Of a stretch of DNA of 64,000 nt, positions 8,645-16,594 are shown in pieces. The DNA comes from Acidobacteriota bacterium (lineage in GTDB: Bacteria; Acidobacteriota; JAAYUB01), in the NCBI GenBank assembly GCA_012517875.1, contig JAAYUB010000085.1, positions 1 through 64,000 on the forward strand. Direction: 5' to 3'. Each line of letters starts with the position of its first letter. The stretch's first letter is position 1. Both the position numbers and the translations under genes were made by a program. Below the pieces are notes generated by a model. It made no database searches. It was not told the DNA's origin and saw nothing but the letters and a program-made list of their open reading frames with translations.

Positions 8645-9088
8645 ATGAACATCGGCCTGCCGGAACTGGCCATCATTTTCCTCTTGGCGCTGCTGCTGTT
8701 CGGGCCGCGCAAGCTGCCAGAGATCGGCCGGACCGTGGGCAAGTTCATGCACGAATTCCGCCGGGCCAGCGACGAACTGAAGACCACCATCGAGCGCGAG
8801 GTCAACCTGGAGGCAGGCGACCTGCGACCGGATTTAATCAAGTTCAAGCAACAGATCGCCGAAGCGCGCAACGAACTGTCCGACATCCGCAGCGCGGTGG
8901 ATCCATACACACCCCTGGCGTCCTCCGGCAGCGCCACCACTCCGTCCGATTCCGCCGGGCCCGCGGCCATCGAGCCTGCGGCCGCCGAATCCCCCAACGC
9001 CCATGACCGCCTGCTGGAAGAAGCCGTCGCGGAGCGCGCCGCCGTCGAAATCCCGCCGCCCGGACCGGGCGACGATCTGAAGGGCTGA
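8645..9088 (+). CDS. tatA: Twin-arginine translocase subunit TatA/TatB
   Basis: This 147-residue protein has the TatA/B fold. A short N-terminal membrane helix (about 6-20) is followed by the FGPRKLPEIGR hinge and a charged amphipathic helix (about 22-65). A long Pro/Ala/Glu-rich tail completes it. It forms the pore or receptor component that works with TatC in exporting folded proteins. The tail makes it longer than a minimal TatA, so a TatB-like or bifunctional role is possible. tatC starts 2 bp downstream, so the pair is an operon. Two proteins in this window carry N-termini compatible with Tat export: the peptide-binding protein (33447-35033) and the M1 peptidase (43403-45868). Confidence 0.9.
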   Translation: MNIGLPELAIIFLLALLLFGPRKLPEIGRTVGKFMHEFRRASDELKTTIEREVNLEAGDLRPDLIKFKQQIAEARNELSDIRSAVDPYTPLASSGSATTPSDSAGPAAIEPAAAESPNAHDRLLEEAVAERAAVEIPPPGPGDDLKG

Positions 9089-9090
9089 CC

Positions 9091-9897
9091 ATGCGTGAAT
9101 CACCGCCCGCAGAAGGCGCCGCCCGCGGCCCGGCAACCGGCGAATCCCTGAAACCCATGACCCTGTTGGAACACCTCGACGAACTCCGGCGCCGCCTGAT
9201 GCGCTGCCTGATGGCGGTCGCCGTCGGCTTTGCGGTGTCCTACGCCTACCACGAGGAGATTTTTCAGTGGCTGGCCCTGCCACTGACCCGATACCTGCCC
9301 GAGGGCGGGCGCCTGGTCTACCTGAAGCTCCAGGAACCGTTCATGCTGTTCCTCAAGGTGGCGCTGTTTGCGGGCATCTTCCTCGCCGCGCCTTTCCTCC
9401 TGTGGCAGCTCTGGCTGTTCATCTCGCCGGGCCTTTACCGACATGAAAAACGCTACGCCCTGCCGTTCATCGTGTTCGCATCGGCCCTCTTCCTCGCCGG
9501 CTGCGGTTTCGCCTACTTCATCGCCCTGCCGTCGGCCTTCCAGTTCTTCATCGTCATGGGCAAGGGCTACACGCCGAACATCGACATCGACTTCTTCTTC
9601 GACCTGGTATTGTTCATCATCCTGGGGATGGGCGCGGTCTTCCAGCTCCCCGTCGTGATCGCTTTCCTGGCCATGATGGGCATGGTCACGCCACGGTTTC
9701 TCATCCAGAAATTCCGCCACGCGGTGGTGATCATCTTCATCGTGGCGGCGGTCATTTCGCCCACCACCGACGCCCTCAACCTGGTGATCTTTGCCGGACC
9801 GATGCTGGTGCTCTACGTCCTGAGCATCGGCGTGAGCTGGATCTTCATGCGCCGCCGCGCCAAGACCGGCGCCGTCGACGGCGCGCCCGCGGCATGA
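9091..9897 (+). CDS. tatC: Sec-independent protein translocase TatC
   Basis: The 268-residue protein has six predicted membrane helices. It has the TatC N-terminal signature (MTLLEHLDELRRRL, about residues 23-36), the conserved first-loop region with QEPF, and the periplasmic FxFISPGLYxxE segment (LFISPGLYRHEKR). TatC is the receptor for twin-arginine signal peptides in the inner membrane. It begins 2 bp after tatA and overlaps the next gene by 4 bp (ATGA), so it sits inside a tight three-gene operon. Length and motifs are normal for the family. Confidence 0.97.
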   Translation: MRESPPAEGAARGPATGESLKPMTLLEHLDELRRRLMRCLMAVAVGFAVSYAYHEEIFQWLALPLTRYLPEGGRLVYLKLQEPFMLFLKVALFAGIFLAAPFLLWQLWLFISPGLYRHEKRYALPFIVFASALFLAGCGFAYFIALPSAFQFFIVMGKGYTPNIDIDFFFDLVLFIILGMGAVFQLPVVIAFLAMMGMVTPRFLIQKFRHAVVIIFIVAAVISPTTDALNLVIFAGPMLVLYVLSIGVSWIFMRRRAKTGAVDGAPAA

Positions 9898-10871
9898 GCC
9901 GGTCCATGGCCCGCCGGCGCCCCCGTCACCCCGCCAATCCCCGCTCGCCGGCCGACGGCCGGCCGACGGTTGCCGGGCCGGCACCGCCGATCCGCCTGCT
10001 CGCCACCGACCTGGACGGCACGCTCCTAGACCGCCGGTACGCCATCTCCCCAGCCAATTATCAGGCGGTCCGCGACCTGCGTACAGCCGGAATCCAACTG
10101 GTGCCAGCCACGGGCCGCCAGTACCGCGTGAGCGCCGGCTACGCCTTCGCGCTGGGGTTGGACGGCCTGATGATCTTCCAGAACGGCGCGGTGACCAAGG
10201 AACTGGTCAGCCGCCTGCCTCTGCACTTCCAGACGCTGCCGCCGGCGTTGGTCCCCGTCGTCGCCGCGGCGGGCCGCGCCGCCGGCTGTTCGCCGGTGCT
10301 GTTCGGCGATCCGCACGGCACGGGCCGGCTGTACCTGGAGGAGCGCGCCGTGGGCCAGGAGCGCATGCTCCGGTTCCTGGAGCTGAGCCGGACCGCCGTG
10401 ACCGTGGTGCGCGATCTCGAGCGGCTCGCCGGCCTGGATGTCCTTCAGGCGATGTTCAGCGGTTCGGTGGCGGACATGCGGCGCCTGGCCGCCTGCTTTC
10501 GGACCCGCTTCGGCGACGACATCCGGGTGCTGCTCACCGAATACCCCGATCGTGACCTGACGCTGCTGGATGTGATGCATCCCGACGTGAACAAGGGGGC
10601 TGCCCTGCGGCGGGTGGCCCGCACGCTGGGCATCCCCATGGATCAGGTGGCCGCGGCCGGAGACAATTTCAACGACCGCGACATGCTGGCGGCCGCCGCT
10701 CTGCCCATGGTCATGGGCAACGCCGATCCCGACCTTCGCACCGCCTTCCCGACGGCGGTGCTGCCGGACTGCGAAGCCGACGGGCTGGCCTGGGGCATCT
10801 GGCGGTACGTGCTGGACCGGCCCGACCGGATCGCCGAGTGGTTCCCCGAACGTCCCGAACCGGTCACGTGA
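9894..10871 (+). CDS. HAD-superfamily (Cof-type) phosphatase
   Basis: The protein has 325 residues. A Pro/Arg-rich N-terminus of about 30 residues precedes HAD motif I (LLATDLDGTLL, with nucleophile and acid Asp). Motif II (ATGR), motif III Lys (NKGAALRRV) and motif IV (GDNFNDRDML) are all present. The Cof/type-IIB cap lies between motifs II and III. These enzymes dephosphorylate small sugar phosphates or nucleotides such as flavin precursors; substrate is not predictable. The start overlaps the tatC stop (ATGA), indicating translational coupling. Later in-frame ATGs could also serve, because the first 30 residues are not part of the conserved fold. Confidence 0.85.
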   Translation: MSRSMARRRPRHPANPRSPADGRPTVAGPAPPIRLLATDLDGTLLDRRYAISPANYQAVRDLRTAGIQLVPATGRQYRVSAGYAFALGLDGLMIFQNGAVTKELVSRLPLHFQTLPPALVPVVAAAGRAAGCSPVLFGDPHGTGRLYLEERAVGQERMLRFLELSRTAVTVVRDLERLAGLDVLQAMFSGSVADMRRLAACFRTRFGDDIRVLLTEYPDRDLTLLDVMHPDVNKGAALRRVARTLGIPMDQVAAAGDNFNDRDMLAAAALPMVMGNADPDLRTAFPTAVLPDCEADGLAWGIWRYVLDRPDRIAEWFPERPEPVT

Positions 10872-10947
10872 GCCGGCGGCCGGACGCGGGCCCTGCGACG
10901 TGTTGCAATCATTCGGACCGGTATCAACCGGTCCCGGAGCCGAAACA

Positions 10948-12807
10948 ATGGGAAAAATTCGGGTGCTGTCGGACCAATTGATCAACCAGATCGCTGCAGG
11001 CGAAATCGTGGAGCGGCCGGCATCCGTCGTCAAGGAGCTCGTGGAGAACGCGCTCGACGCCGGCGCCACCCGGATCGACATCGAGGTGGCGCGGGGCGGG
11101 CGGGAGCGCATCACCATCCGGGACGACGGCGAGGGAATGAGCCACGAGGACGCCCTGCTCGCCTTCGAGCATCACGCCACGAGCAAGCTGCGGGTGGCTG
11201 AGGATCTCGAGCGGATCGCCTCGCTGGGCTTCCGCGGCGAAGCGCTGCCGTCGGTCGCCGCGGTGTCCCGCCTCGCGCTGCGCACGGCGGAACGAACCGC
11301 CGGCGGCGCCGCGGGCGGCACGCTCGTGGAGATCCACGGCGGCGTGATCCGCGACGTCCGGCCCATCGCCTGGGCCGGCGGGACCGAGCTCGTGGTGCGG
11401 GATCTGTTTTTCAACGTCCCGGCCCGCAAGAAATTCCTGCGCGCTGACACCACCGAGTCCGCCCACATCGCCCGCACCGTCACCCATTACGCTCTGGCGT
11501 GGCCGGCGGTCCATTTCACCCTGCTCAGCGGCACGCGGCGGGTGATCGACGTCCCGCCGGTCCGGTCGCTGGACGAACGGATTCACCAGCTGTTCGGCGA
11601 CGAGTTCCTCGCGGACATGATCCCGCTAAACACGCAGGAGGAGGGCGTGCGGTTGTCTGGCTTCATTTCCGGCCCGCACCAGCGCCGGGCATCCACCGAG
11701 GCGCAGTATTTCTTCGTCAACGGCCGGATGGTCCGCGACCGCCTGCTGGCCACGGCGTTGTCGCAGGTCTACCGCGGGATCATCCCCGGCGGCACCTACC
11801 CGGCGGCGATCCTGTTCGTGGAGATTCCCTCCGCCGAAATCGACGTCAACGTCCATCCGGCCAAAACGGAAATCCGCTTCCGCCAGTCGTGGCAGGTGCA
11901 AACGTTCATCCGCCGAACGCTGGAAACGGCCATCCGGACCCACCGGCCCTTCGCCAGCCTGGCGGACTGGACCGCACCGGCGGAGCAGCCAGACACCCCG
12001 GCCGGCGAAGCTGTGACCGGAGATCCGGGCTCGGCCGCCGACGCCGTCCGGCAACGGGTCCGTGAAGCGCTGGCGGATTTTTCAACCCAGCCGACGTCGC
12101 CGATGGAGCGTCGTTTCGCGTTCACCTCCGTCCGGACCGGCGCGCCGGACGCCCTCACGCTGTCGATTGATCGCCACCCCGAAACCGCGGCGCCGCCGCC
12201 GGTGTCCGGCGCCGCGGTGAAGGACACCGGCAGGTGGCAGGTGCTGGGCCAGTGGCGCGAGAGTTTCATCGTGGCGGTCAGCCCCGATGAACTGCTGGTG
12301 GTGGACCAGCATGTGGCCCACGAGCGCGTGCTGTACGAGGCGTTCCGCCGCCAGCTCGGTGAGCGGGCGGTGCCCCGGCAGCGCCTGCTGGTGCCGGAGA
12401 CGCTGGAACTGTCCCCGGCTCATCGCGAGGAGATGGACCGCGTCGCCAACCAGTTCGCGGCGGCGGGATTCGAGATCGAACCGTTCGGCAGCGGCGGCAC
12501 CGTGGTTATAAAAGCGGTACCGGCCATGGCCAACCGGGTTGAGGTGGAGTTGCTCGTGCGCGACATTCTCGATCGGCTCGGCGATATAGGCGCTTCGTTT
12601 TCCATCGACGAGGTCCAGCGGCGGGTGGCCGCGGCACTGGCGTGCCACGCGGCGGTCAAGATCCACACCCCCCTCGAGCCGGAGGCGATGCAGAACCTCG
12701 TGGACCGCCTGCTGTCCGCCGAGGAGCCCACCACCTGCCCCCACGGCCGCCCGGTGGTGCTGCGGCTGCACATCCGGGACCTGGAGAAGGGATTCAAGCG
12801 GGCCTAG
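10948..12807 (+). CDS. mutL: DNA mismatch repair protein MutL (endonuclease type)
   Basis: The 619-residue protein starts at ATG 10948 with the typical IRVLSDQLINQIAAGEIVERP N-terminus. The GHKL ATPase motifs are intact: ENALDAGA, DDGEGM and the GFRGEAL lid. The C-terminal domain has the metal-dependent nicking motif in the form DQHVAHERVLYE, plus ACHAAVK and CPHGRP. It is therefore an endonuclease-active MutL, used in MutH-less mismatch repair. The canonical DQHA carries Val instead of Ala. MutS is not in the window. It ends head to head with the SPFH gene; a 7-bp hairpin (GCGGGCC/GGCCCGC, 12798-12816) spans its stop but has no T run. Confidence 0.95.
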   Translation: MGKIRVLSDQLINQIAAGEIVERPASVVKELVENALDAGATRIDIEVARGGRERITIRDDGEGMSHEDALLAFEHHATSKLRVAEDLERIASLGFRGEALPSVAAVSRLALRTAERTAGGAAGGTLVEIHGGVIRDVRPIAWAGGTELVVRDLFFNVPARKKFLRADTTESAHIARTVTHYALAWPAVHFTLLSGTRRVIDVPPVRSLDERIHQLFGDEFLADMIPLNTQEEGVRLSGFISGPHQRRASTEAQYFFVNGRMVRDRLLATALSQVYRGIIPGGTYPAAILFVEIPSAEIDVNVHPAKTEIRFRQSWQVQTFIRRTLETAIRTHRPFASLADWTAPAEQPDTPAGEAVTGDPGSAADAVRQRVREALADFSTQPTSPMERRFAFTSVRTGAPDALTLSIDRHPETAAPPPVSGAAVKDTGRWQVLGQWRESFIVAVSPDELLVVDQHVAHERVLYEAFRRQLGERAVPRQRLLVPETLELSPAHREEMDRVANQFAAAGFEIEPFGSGGTVVIKAVPAMANRVEVELLVRDILDRLGDIGASFSIDEVQRRVAAALACHAAVKIHTPLEPEAMQNLVDRLLSAEEPTTCPHGRPVVLRLHIRDLEKGFKRA

Positions 12808-12823
12808 GCGGCCCGCCTCGGCT

Positions 12824-13687
12824 TCAGTCGGCGTTCAGGATGAGCGGCAGGCCGTTCTTCCCGGCGCCGATCACCACCACCTTGCTGTTGGCCGACTGGG
12901 CCAGCTTCTCGGTGGCCTCGATCCCTTTCCACTGGAGCAGCTGCTCGCTGATCCCCTTGGAGACGATGTTCTGAAAGTCGGAGATGCCCTGCGCCTCGAT
13001 GCGCTTGCGCTCCGCCTCGAGCTTCTCCTTCTCCAGGACGAATTTCATCCGCTGGCTCTCCTGCTCGGCGCGCAGCTTCTCCTCGATGGCCTGGGTGAGC
13101 CCGGGCGGTAAACCCACCCGGCGCAACGGCGCCGACTCGATGACGACGCCGCGGGGTCCCACGCTGCGGCTGATCTCTGCGGCAATGAGCCGCGACAGGG
13201 CTTCCCGCTCGGAGGTGTACAAGGCCCGTGCGTCGTAGCCGGCGGTCACGCCGCGCGCCACAGACCGAACTTGCGGCTCCAGCAGCACCCGAAGGTAATC
13301 GGGACCGACTGTCCGATACACTTCGGGTACCTTTTCCGTATTCAGATGATACAGGACGCTCACTTCCAACTGGACAGTAAGCCCCTCCTTGGACGGCACG
13401 TCCAAGACCTCCTTCATCTCTTGGGTCTTGACGCTGAAAACCAGCACGTTGGCCAGGGGATTGACCAGGTTGATGCCGGCGCGCAGCGGCGTCGGCGACA
13501 CCGAGCCGAAAAAGTCCACCACCCCCACGTGGCCGGCGGGCACCACGGTCACAGCCTGGAGCAGCATGAGCAGCACACCGAGCACCAGCGCCCCGATGGC
13601 GGCAAGACGGGGCACGCCGCCCTGGCGGCCCACCACGCGAAGCGCCACGACAGCCACGATCGCGATCAACAGGCCCAAAAAAAACAT
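12824..13687 (-). CDS. SPFH/prohibitin-like membrane protein
   Basis: The 287-residue protein carries two N-terminal hydrophobic segments (about 1-18 and 28-48). A band-7/SPFH domain (about 48-215) follows (VPAGHVGVVDFFGSV, then AGINLVNPLANV), and then a charged coiled-coil (about 205-240, EKLRAEQESQRMKFVLEKEKLEAERKR split over two helices). Similarity in layout is closest to bacterial prohibitin homologues, which assemble membrane scaffolds and modulate FtsH-type proteases. No partner such as NfeD or FtsH is adjacent. The strong ribosome site GAGGAGGA precedes the start. It faces mutL tail to tail. Confidence 0.85.
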   Translation of the reverse strand: MFFLGLLIAIVAVVALRVVGRQGGVPRLAAIGALVLGVLLMLLQAVTVVPAGHVGVVDFFGSVSPTPLRAGINLVNPLANVLVFSVKTQEMKEVLDVPSKEGLTVQLEVSVLYHLNTEKVPEVYRTVGPDYLRVLLEPQVRSVARGVTAGYDARALYTSEREALSRLIAAEISRSVGPRGVVIESAPLRRVGLPPGLTQAIEEKLRAEQESQRMKFVLEKEKLEAERKRIEAQGISDFQNIVSKGISEQLLQWKGIEATEKLAQSANSKVVVIGAGKNGLPLILNAD

Positions 13688-13836
13688 TGAGTTATCCTCC
13701 TCGATGATGTGTCGATTTTGGTCGGCAACTGGTCATTGTCCCGCCGAACGCACACTGGACAGTTTGACGGGTCGATTCGGCATTTTCTCCGATTGAACGG
13801 CGGTGGTCCCGAACTGCAGCGACCGCGTGCACCCGG

Positions 13837-14589
13837 TCAGGCCACGATGGAGTAGCCGCCGTCCACCACGAGGGTTTGGCCGTGAATCATGTCGGCCAGC
13901 GGGGTGCAAAGGAAATACACCACGTTGGCGACATCTTCGGGCGTCGTGAGACGACCGGCCGGCGTGCGCCGGCGGGAGTTGTCCAGAATCTCTTCCCGGC
14001 GGGGGAAGTGTTTGAGCGCGTCGGTTTCCACCACGCCGGCCGAAACGGCATTCACATTGATCCCACGCGGCGCCAGTTCCACGGCCAGGTGGCGGACCAG
14101 CGATTCCAGGGCCGCCTTCGACGCCCCCACCGCCGCGTAATCGGGGATGGCGCGCACCGCCCCCAGGCTGCTCACGGCAATCACCCGCCCGCCGCGGTCA
14201 CCTATGAGCGGCATGGCGTGCTGGACCAGGCCGAGCAGGGCTCCGGCGTTGATGTCCATGGTCCAATGCCAGTGCCGTTCCGAGAGCTCCACCGCCGGCT
14301 TGAGGACGCCCGACGCGGCGTTACTCACCACGATATCCAGGCGTCCGAACTCCGCGCGGATCTTCTCGAAGATGCACGCCAGCTGGCCGCGATCCGCCAC
14401 GTTGCCCTTGATGGGCACCGCCCGGACGCCGAACCGTTCGATGGCCCGAGCCGTCTCCAGCGCCGGAGTCTGGCTGCGCAGATAGTTGATGGCCACATGG
14501 ACGCCCTCCGCGGCCAGCTTCATGGCAATGGCGCGGCCGATACCCCGTGAGGCGCCTGTGATCAGCGCGCATTTGTCTGTCAAATTCAT
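13837..14589 (-). CDS. fabL: Enoyl-ACP reductase FabL-like SDR
   Basis: The protein has 250 residues from ATG 14589, preceded by an AAGGAG site. It is a Rossmann short-chain dehydrogenase (TGASRGIGRA). Three features point to FabL of Bacillus rather than FabG. The catalytic Tyr and Lys are spaced Y-x6-K (YAAVGASK). The active-site segment NAASGVLKPAVEL is followed by HWHWTMDIN. The tail has TDALKHFPRREE and DMIHGQTLVVDGG. FabL reduces trans-2-enoyl-ACP with NADPH in fatty acid synthesis. It lies 55 bp downstream of a FabK-like gene, giving two unrelated enoyl reductases side by side. Activity on ACP substrates is inferred from family resemblance. Confidence 0.8.
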   Translation of the reverse strand: MNLTDKCALITGASRGIGRAIAMKLAAEGVHVAINYLRSQTPALETARAIERFGVRAVPIKGNVADRGQLACIFEKIRAEFGRLDIVVSNAASGVLKPAVELSERHWHWTMDINAGALLGLVQHAMPLIGDRGGRVIAVSSLGAVRAIPDYAAVGASKAALESLVRHLAVELAPRGINVNAVSAGVVETDALKHFPRREEILDNSRRRTPAGRLTTPEDVANVVYFLCTPLADMIHGQTLVVDGGYSIVA

Positions 14590-14644
14590 GGCTGCTCCTT
14601 GTATCCGCATGATCCGGCTGTTCCGCCGTCGCTCACGCCCCGTC

Positions 14645-15592
14645 TCAGCCGGCCCCCGCCGGCAGGCGGCCACGGGCCGCCTCGTATTCCGCCAGGAATC
14701 GGCGGATGATTTCGCCGGCGGGCAGAATCTCCCGCACCAGTCCGGCCACCTGTCCGATTTCGAGTTCCCCGTCCTCCAGATCGCCTTCGGCCATACCCCG
14801 CCGCGCCCGCCCCGTGCCCAGCAGCGCGGCCAGCTCGTCCCGGCCGGCGCCGGCCGCTTCGCGTTCCAGCGCCGTACGGGCAAACGCGTTTTTCAGCAGC
14901 CGGACCGGGGCCACCCGCTTCAGGGTGAGCACCGTGTCGGTATCGGCGGCGCCCACCACCGCCGCCTTGAAGGCCGGGTGGGCGGATGATTCCAGGCTCG
15001 CAACGAACCGGGTGCCCACTTGCACCCCTTCGGCCCCGAGCGCCAAGGCGGCGGCCAAGGCACGCCCGTCGCCGATGCCGCCGGCTGCAACCACGGGCAC
15101 GCGGACCGCGTCTACCACTTGGGGCACGAGGACCAGCGTGGTCAACTCATCGACGCCGTTGTGGCCCCCCGCCTCAAATCCTTCCGCCACCACCGCATCC
15201 ACGCCCGCCGCCTCGCACTTGCACGCCAGGGCGACGTTGGGGACCACGTGGGCCACCACGGCTCCGCCCGCCTTCAGGTCGGCGGTGAACTTCTTCGGAC
15301 TGCCGGCCGACGTGATCACGATGCCCACACGCTCTTCCAGGCAGACGGCGACAGACTCCGACGCATACTTGTAGATCAGCGGGATGTTCACGCCGAACGG
15401 ACGATCCGTGGCCTGCCGCGCGCATCGGATGTGCTCCCGCAGCCGGTCCGGGCGTAGGGAACCGGCGCCGATCACGCCGAGACCGCCGGCTTTCGAAACA
15501 GCGGCCGCCAGCTGCCAGCCCGCGCACCAGACCATCCCCCCCTGGATGATGGGATGACGGATACCGAACAGTTGGGTGATTCGTGTGTCCAT
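14645..15592 (-). CDS. FabK-like enoyl-ACP reductase / nitronate monooxygenase family
   Basis: The protein has 315 residues if started at MDTRIT (15592), which aligns with FabK N-termini; an upstream ATG at 15610 is also possible. It is an FMN TIM-barrel: PIIQGGMVW, SKAGGLGVIG, the catalytic-His segment AEGFEAGGHNG, AAGGIGDGRA, then GVQVGTRFV. These match FabK, the flavin-dependent enoyl-ACP reductase, closely, but nitronate monooxygenases share the fold and most motifs. Adjacency to fabL on the same strand favours a fatty-acid role. The gene diverges from an ECF sigma factor across a 279-bp gap. Confidence 0.75.
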   Translation of the reverse strand: MDTRITQLFGIRHPIIQGGMVWCAGWQLAAAVSKAGGLGVIGAGSLRPDRLREHIRCARQATDRPFGVNIPLIYKYASESVAVCLEERVGIVITSAGSPKKFTADLKAGGAVVAHVVPNVALACKCEAAGVDAVVAEGFEAGGHNGVDELTTLVLVPQVVDAVRVPVVAAGGIGDGRALAAALALGAEGVQVGTRFVASLESSAHPAFKAAVVGAADTDTVLTLKRVAPVRLLKNAFARTALEREAAGAGRDELAALLGTGRARRGMAEGDLEDGELEIGQVAGLVREILPAGEIIRRFLAEYEAARGRLPAGAG

Positions 15593-15689
15593 GAGCTCGA
15601 GTGGTTCCATTGTAAACAGCTTGTCTCGATCAGGCAATCTTAGATTCCGTCCAATCCGCAACGGTGCAGCCGAGGCAACTCGTAAGCGT

Positions 15690-15815
15690 CAATATTTTTT
15701 ACACCAACTAGATAATCAACGACAGAATAGTTTACACTCGAATGCCTCACCTAAGTGTTGAAACTATTTAAGTACAATTTAATCAACAATTTAATATTAT
15801 TTCGTTTCCAACAGT
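15690..15815. other. AT-rich intergenic block upstream of the ECF sigma gene
   Basis: This stretch is far richer in A+T than anything around it, with runs such as ATATTTTTT and TTAATATTATTT. No open frame or structural RNA was recognised. It lies immediately upstream of the sigma-54-like element at 15821. That is where enhancer-binding-protein or IHF-type sites would be expected (inference). Confidence 0.4.
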
Positions 15816-15820
15816 TCAAT

Positions 15821-15836
15821 TGGCAAGCAAGATGCA
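15821..15836 (+). promoter_or_regulatory. Candidate sigma-54 (RpoN) promoter of the ECF sigma gene
   Basis: TGGCAAG, four bases, then ATGCA matches the -24/-12 consensus TGGCACG-N4-TTGCA with two mismatches, and the invariant GG and GC have the correct 10-bp spacing. The predicted start of transcription is about 25 bp before the ATG at 15872. Confidence 0.45.
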
Positions 15837-15871
15837 GTTAGAGCGGTGAGTGTTGTGATAGGAGAAGTTCC

Positions 15872-16507
15872 ATGAGCCAGACCAATGTAATCACCGTCCA
15901 CGGTTTGAACGGCAACCAGCGCACCCCGTCACCCGCCTGTCCCGGGGATGCCAGCGGCCAGATACTCATCTTTGACCCGGAGGATTTTTATCGGCAGCAC
16001 TATTCCCGGCTCTTTCACGCGGCTTTGCGGATCCTGCGCGACCGCCACCTGGCCGAGGACGCCGTTCAGGAAGCGTTCAAGAACATTTTCCTGCACCTGA
16101 AAGAATTCCGCGGGGAAAGCCGGATGGAGACCTGGATGACCCGCATCGTCGTCAATGTCTCGCTGGGGTACATCCGCAAGCACAAGGTTCGCCTCAAGGT
16201 AGAAGTGGCCCTGGACGCCGGGGAAACTCCCCTCACGGATCAACTGCCCGACGCCGGTGCCGATCCCTTCACCGCCACCCGGCGCCGGGAGCTCCGCCAG
16301 TTTCTAAACCAGGCCCTGGGCCAGCTCCGGGCCATCCACCGCCAGGTCGTCTACTTGCACGACATTCAACAGCACACCCTGGAAGACATTGCCCGGTTGC
16401 TTCGAACGCCCATTGGCACCGTCAAGAGCCGGCTCTTTTACGGCCGCCGCGAGTTGCAGCGCATCCTCGAACAAATGACCGCCCGCCAGGCATATCACCT
16501 ATTGTGA
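15872..16507 (+). CDS. ECF-family RNA polymerase sigma factor
   Basis: The 211-residue protein has sigma region 2 (FYRQHYSRLFHAALRILRD, then AEDAVQEAFKNIF) at about 40-105. Region 4, a helix-turn-helix (TLEDIARLLRTPIGTVKSRLFYGRREL), lies at about 168-200. The N-terminal 35 residues are non-conserved. A GGAGAAG ribosome site precedes the ATG. The gene stands alone: no anti-sigma factor gene is adjacent, since the next gene is a convergent carboxypeptidase. Regulation may therefore be transcriptional, consistent with a sigma-54-like promoter upstream. It is followed by a strong terminator. The stimulus and regulon are unknown. Confidence 0.9.
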   Translation: MSQTNVITVHGLNGNQRTPSPACPGDASGQILIFDPEDFYRQHYSRLFHAALRILRDRHLAEDAVQEAFKNIFLHLKEFRGESRMETWMTRIVVNVSLGYIRKHKVRLKVEVALDAGETPLTDQLPDAGADPFTATRRRELRQFLNQALGQLRAIHRQVVYLHDIQQHTLEDIARLLRTPIGTVKSRLFYGRRELQRILEQMTARQAYHLL

Positions 16508-16530
16508 GGACGTGACGGCACGGCCCACCA

Positions 16531-16566
16531 AGATCCGGATCCTCTTGGGGATCCGGTCTTTTTTTT
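16531..16566 (+). terminator. Intrinsic terminator after the ECF sigma gene
   Basis: The stem 16531-16542 with 16549-16559 (CCGGATCC/GGATCCGG core, one bulged T) has a 6-nt loop and is followed by a run of T to 16566. Confidence 0.9.
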
Positions 16567-16594
16567 ACGCCTGCGCCGACGACGCGTCGGCCAG

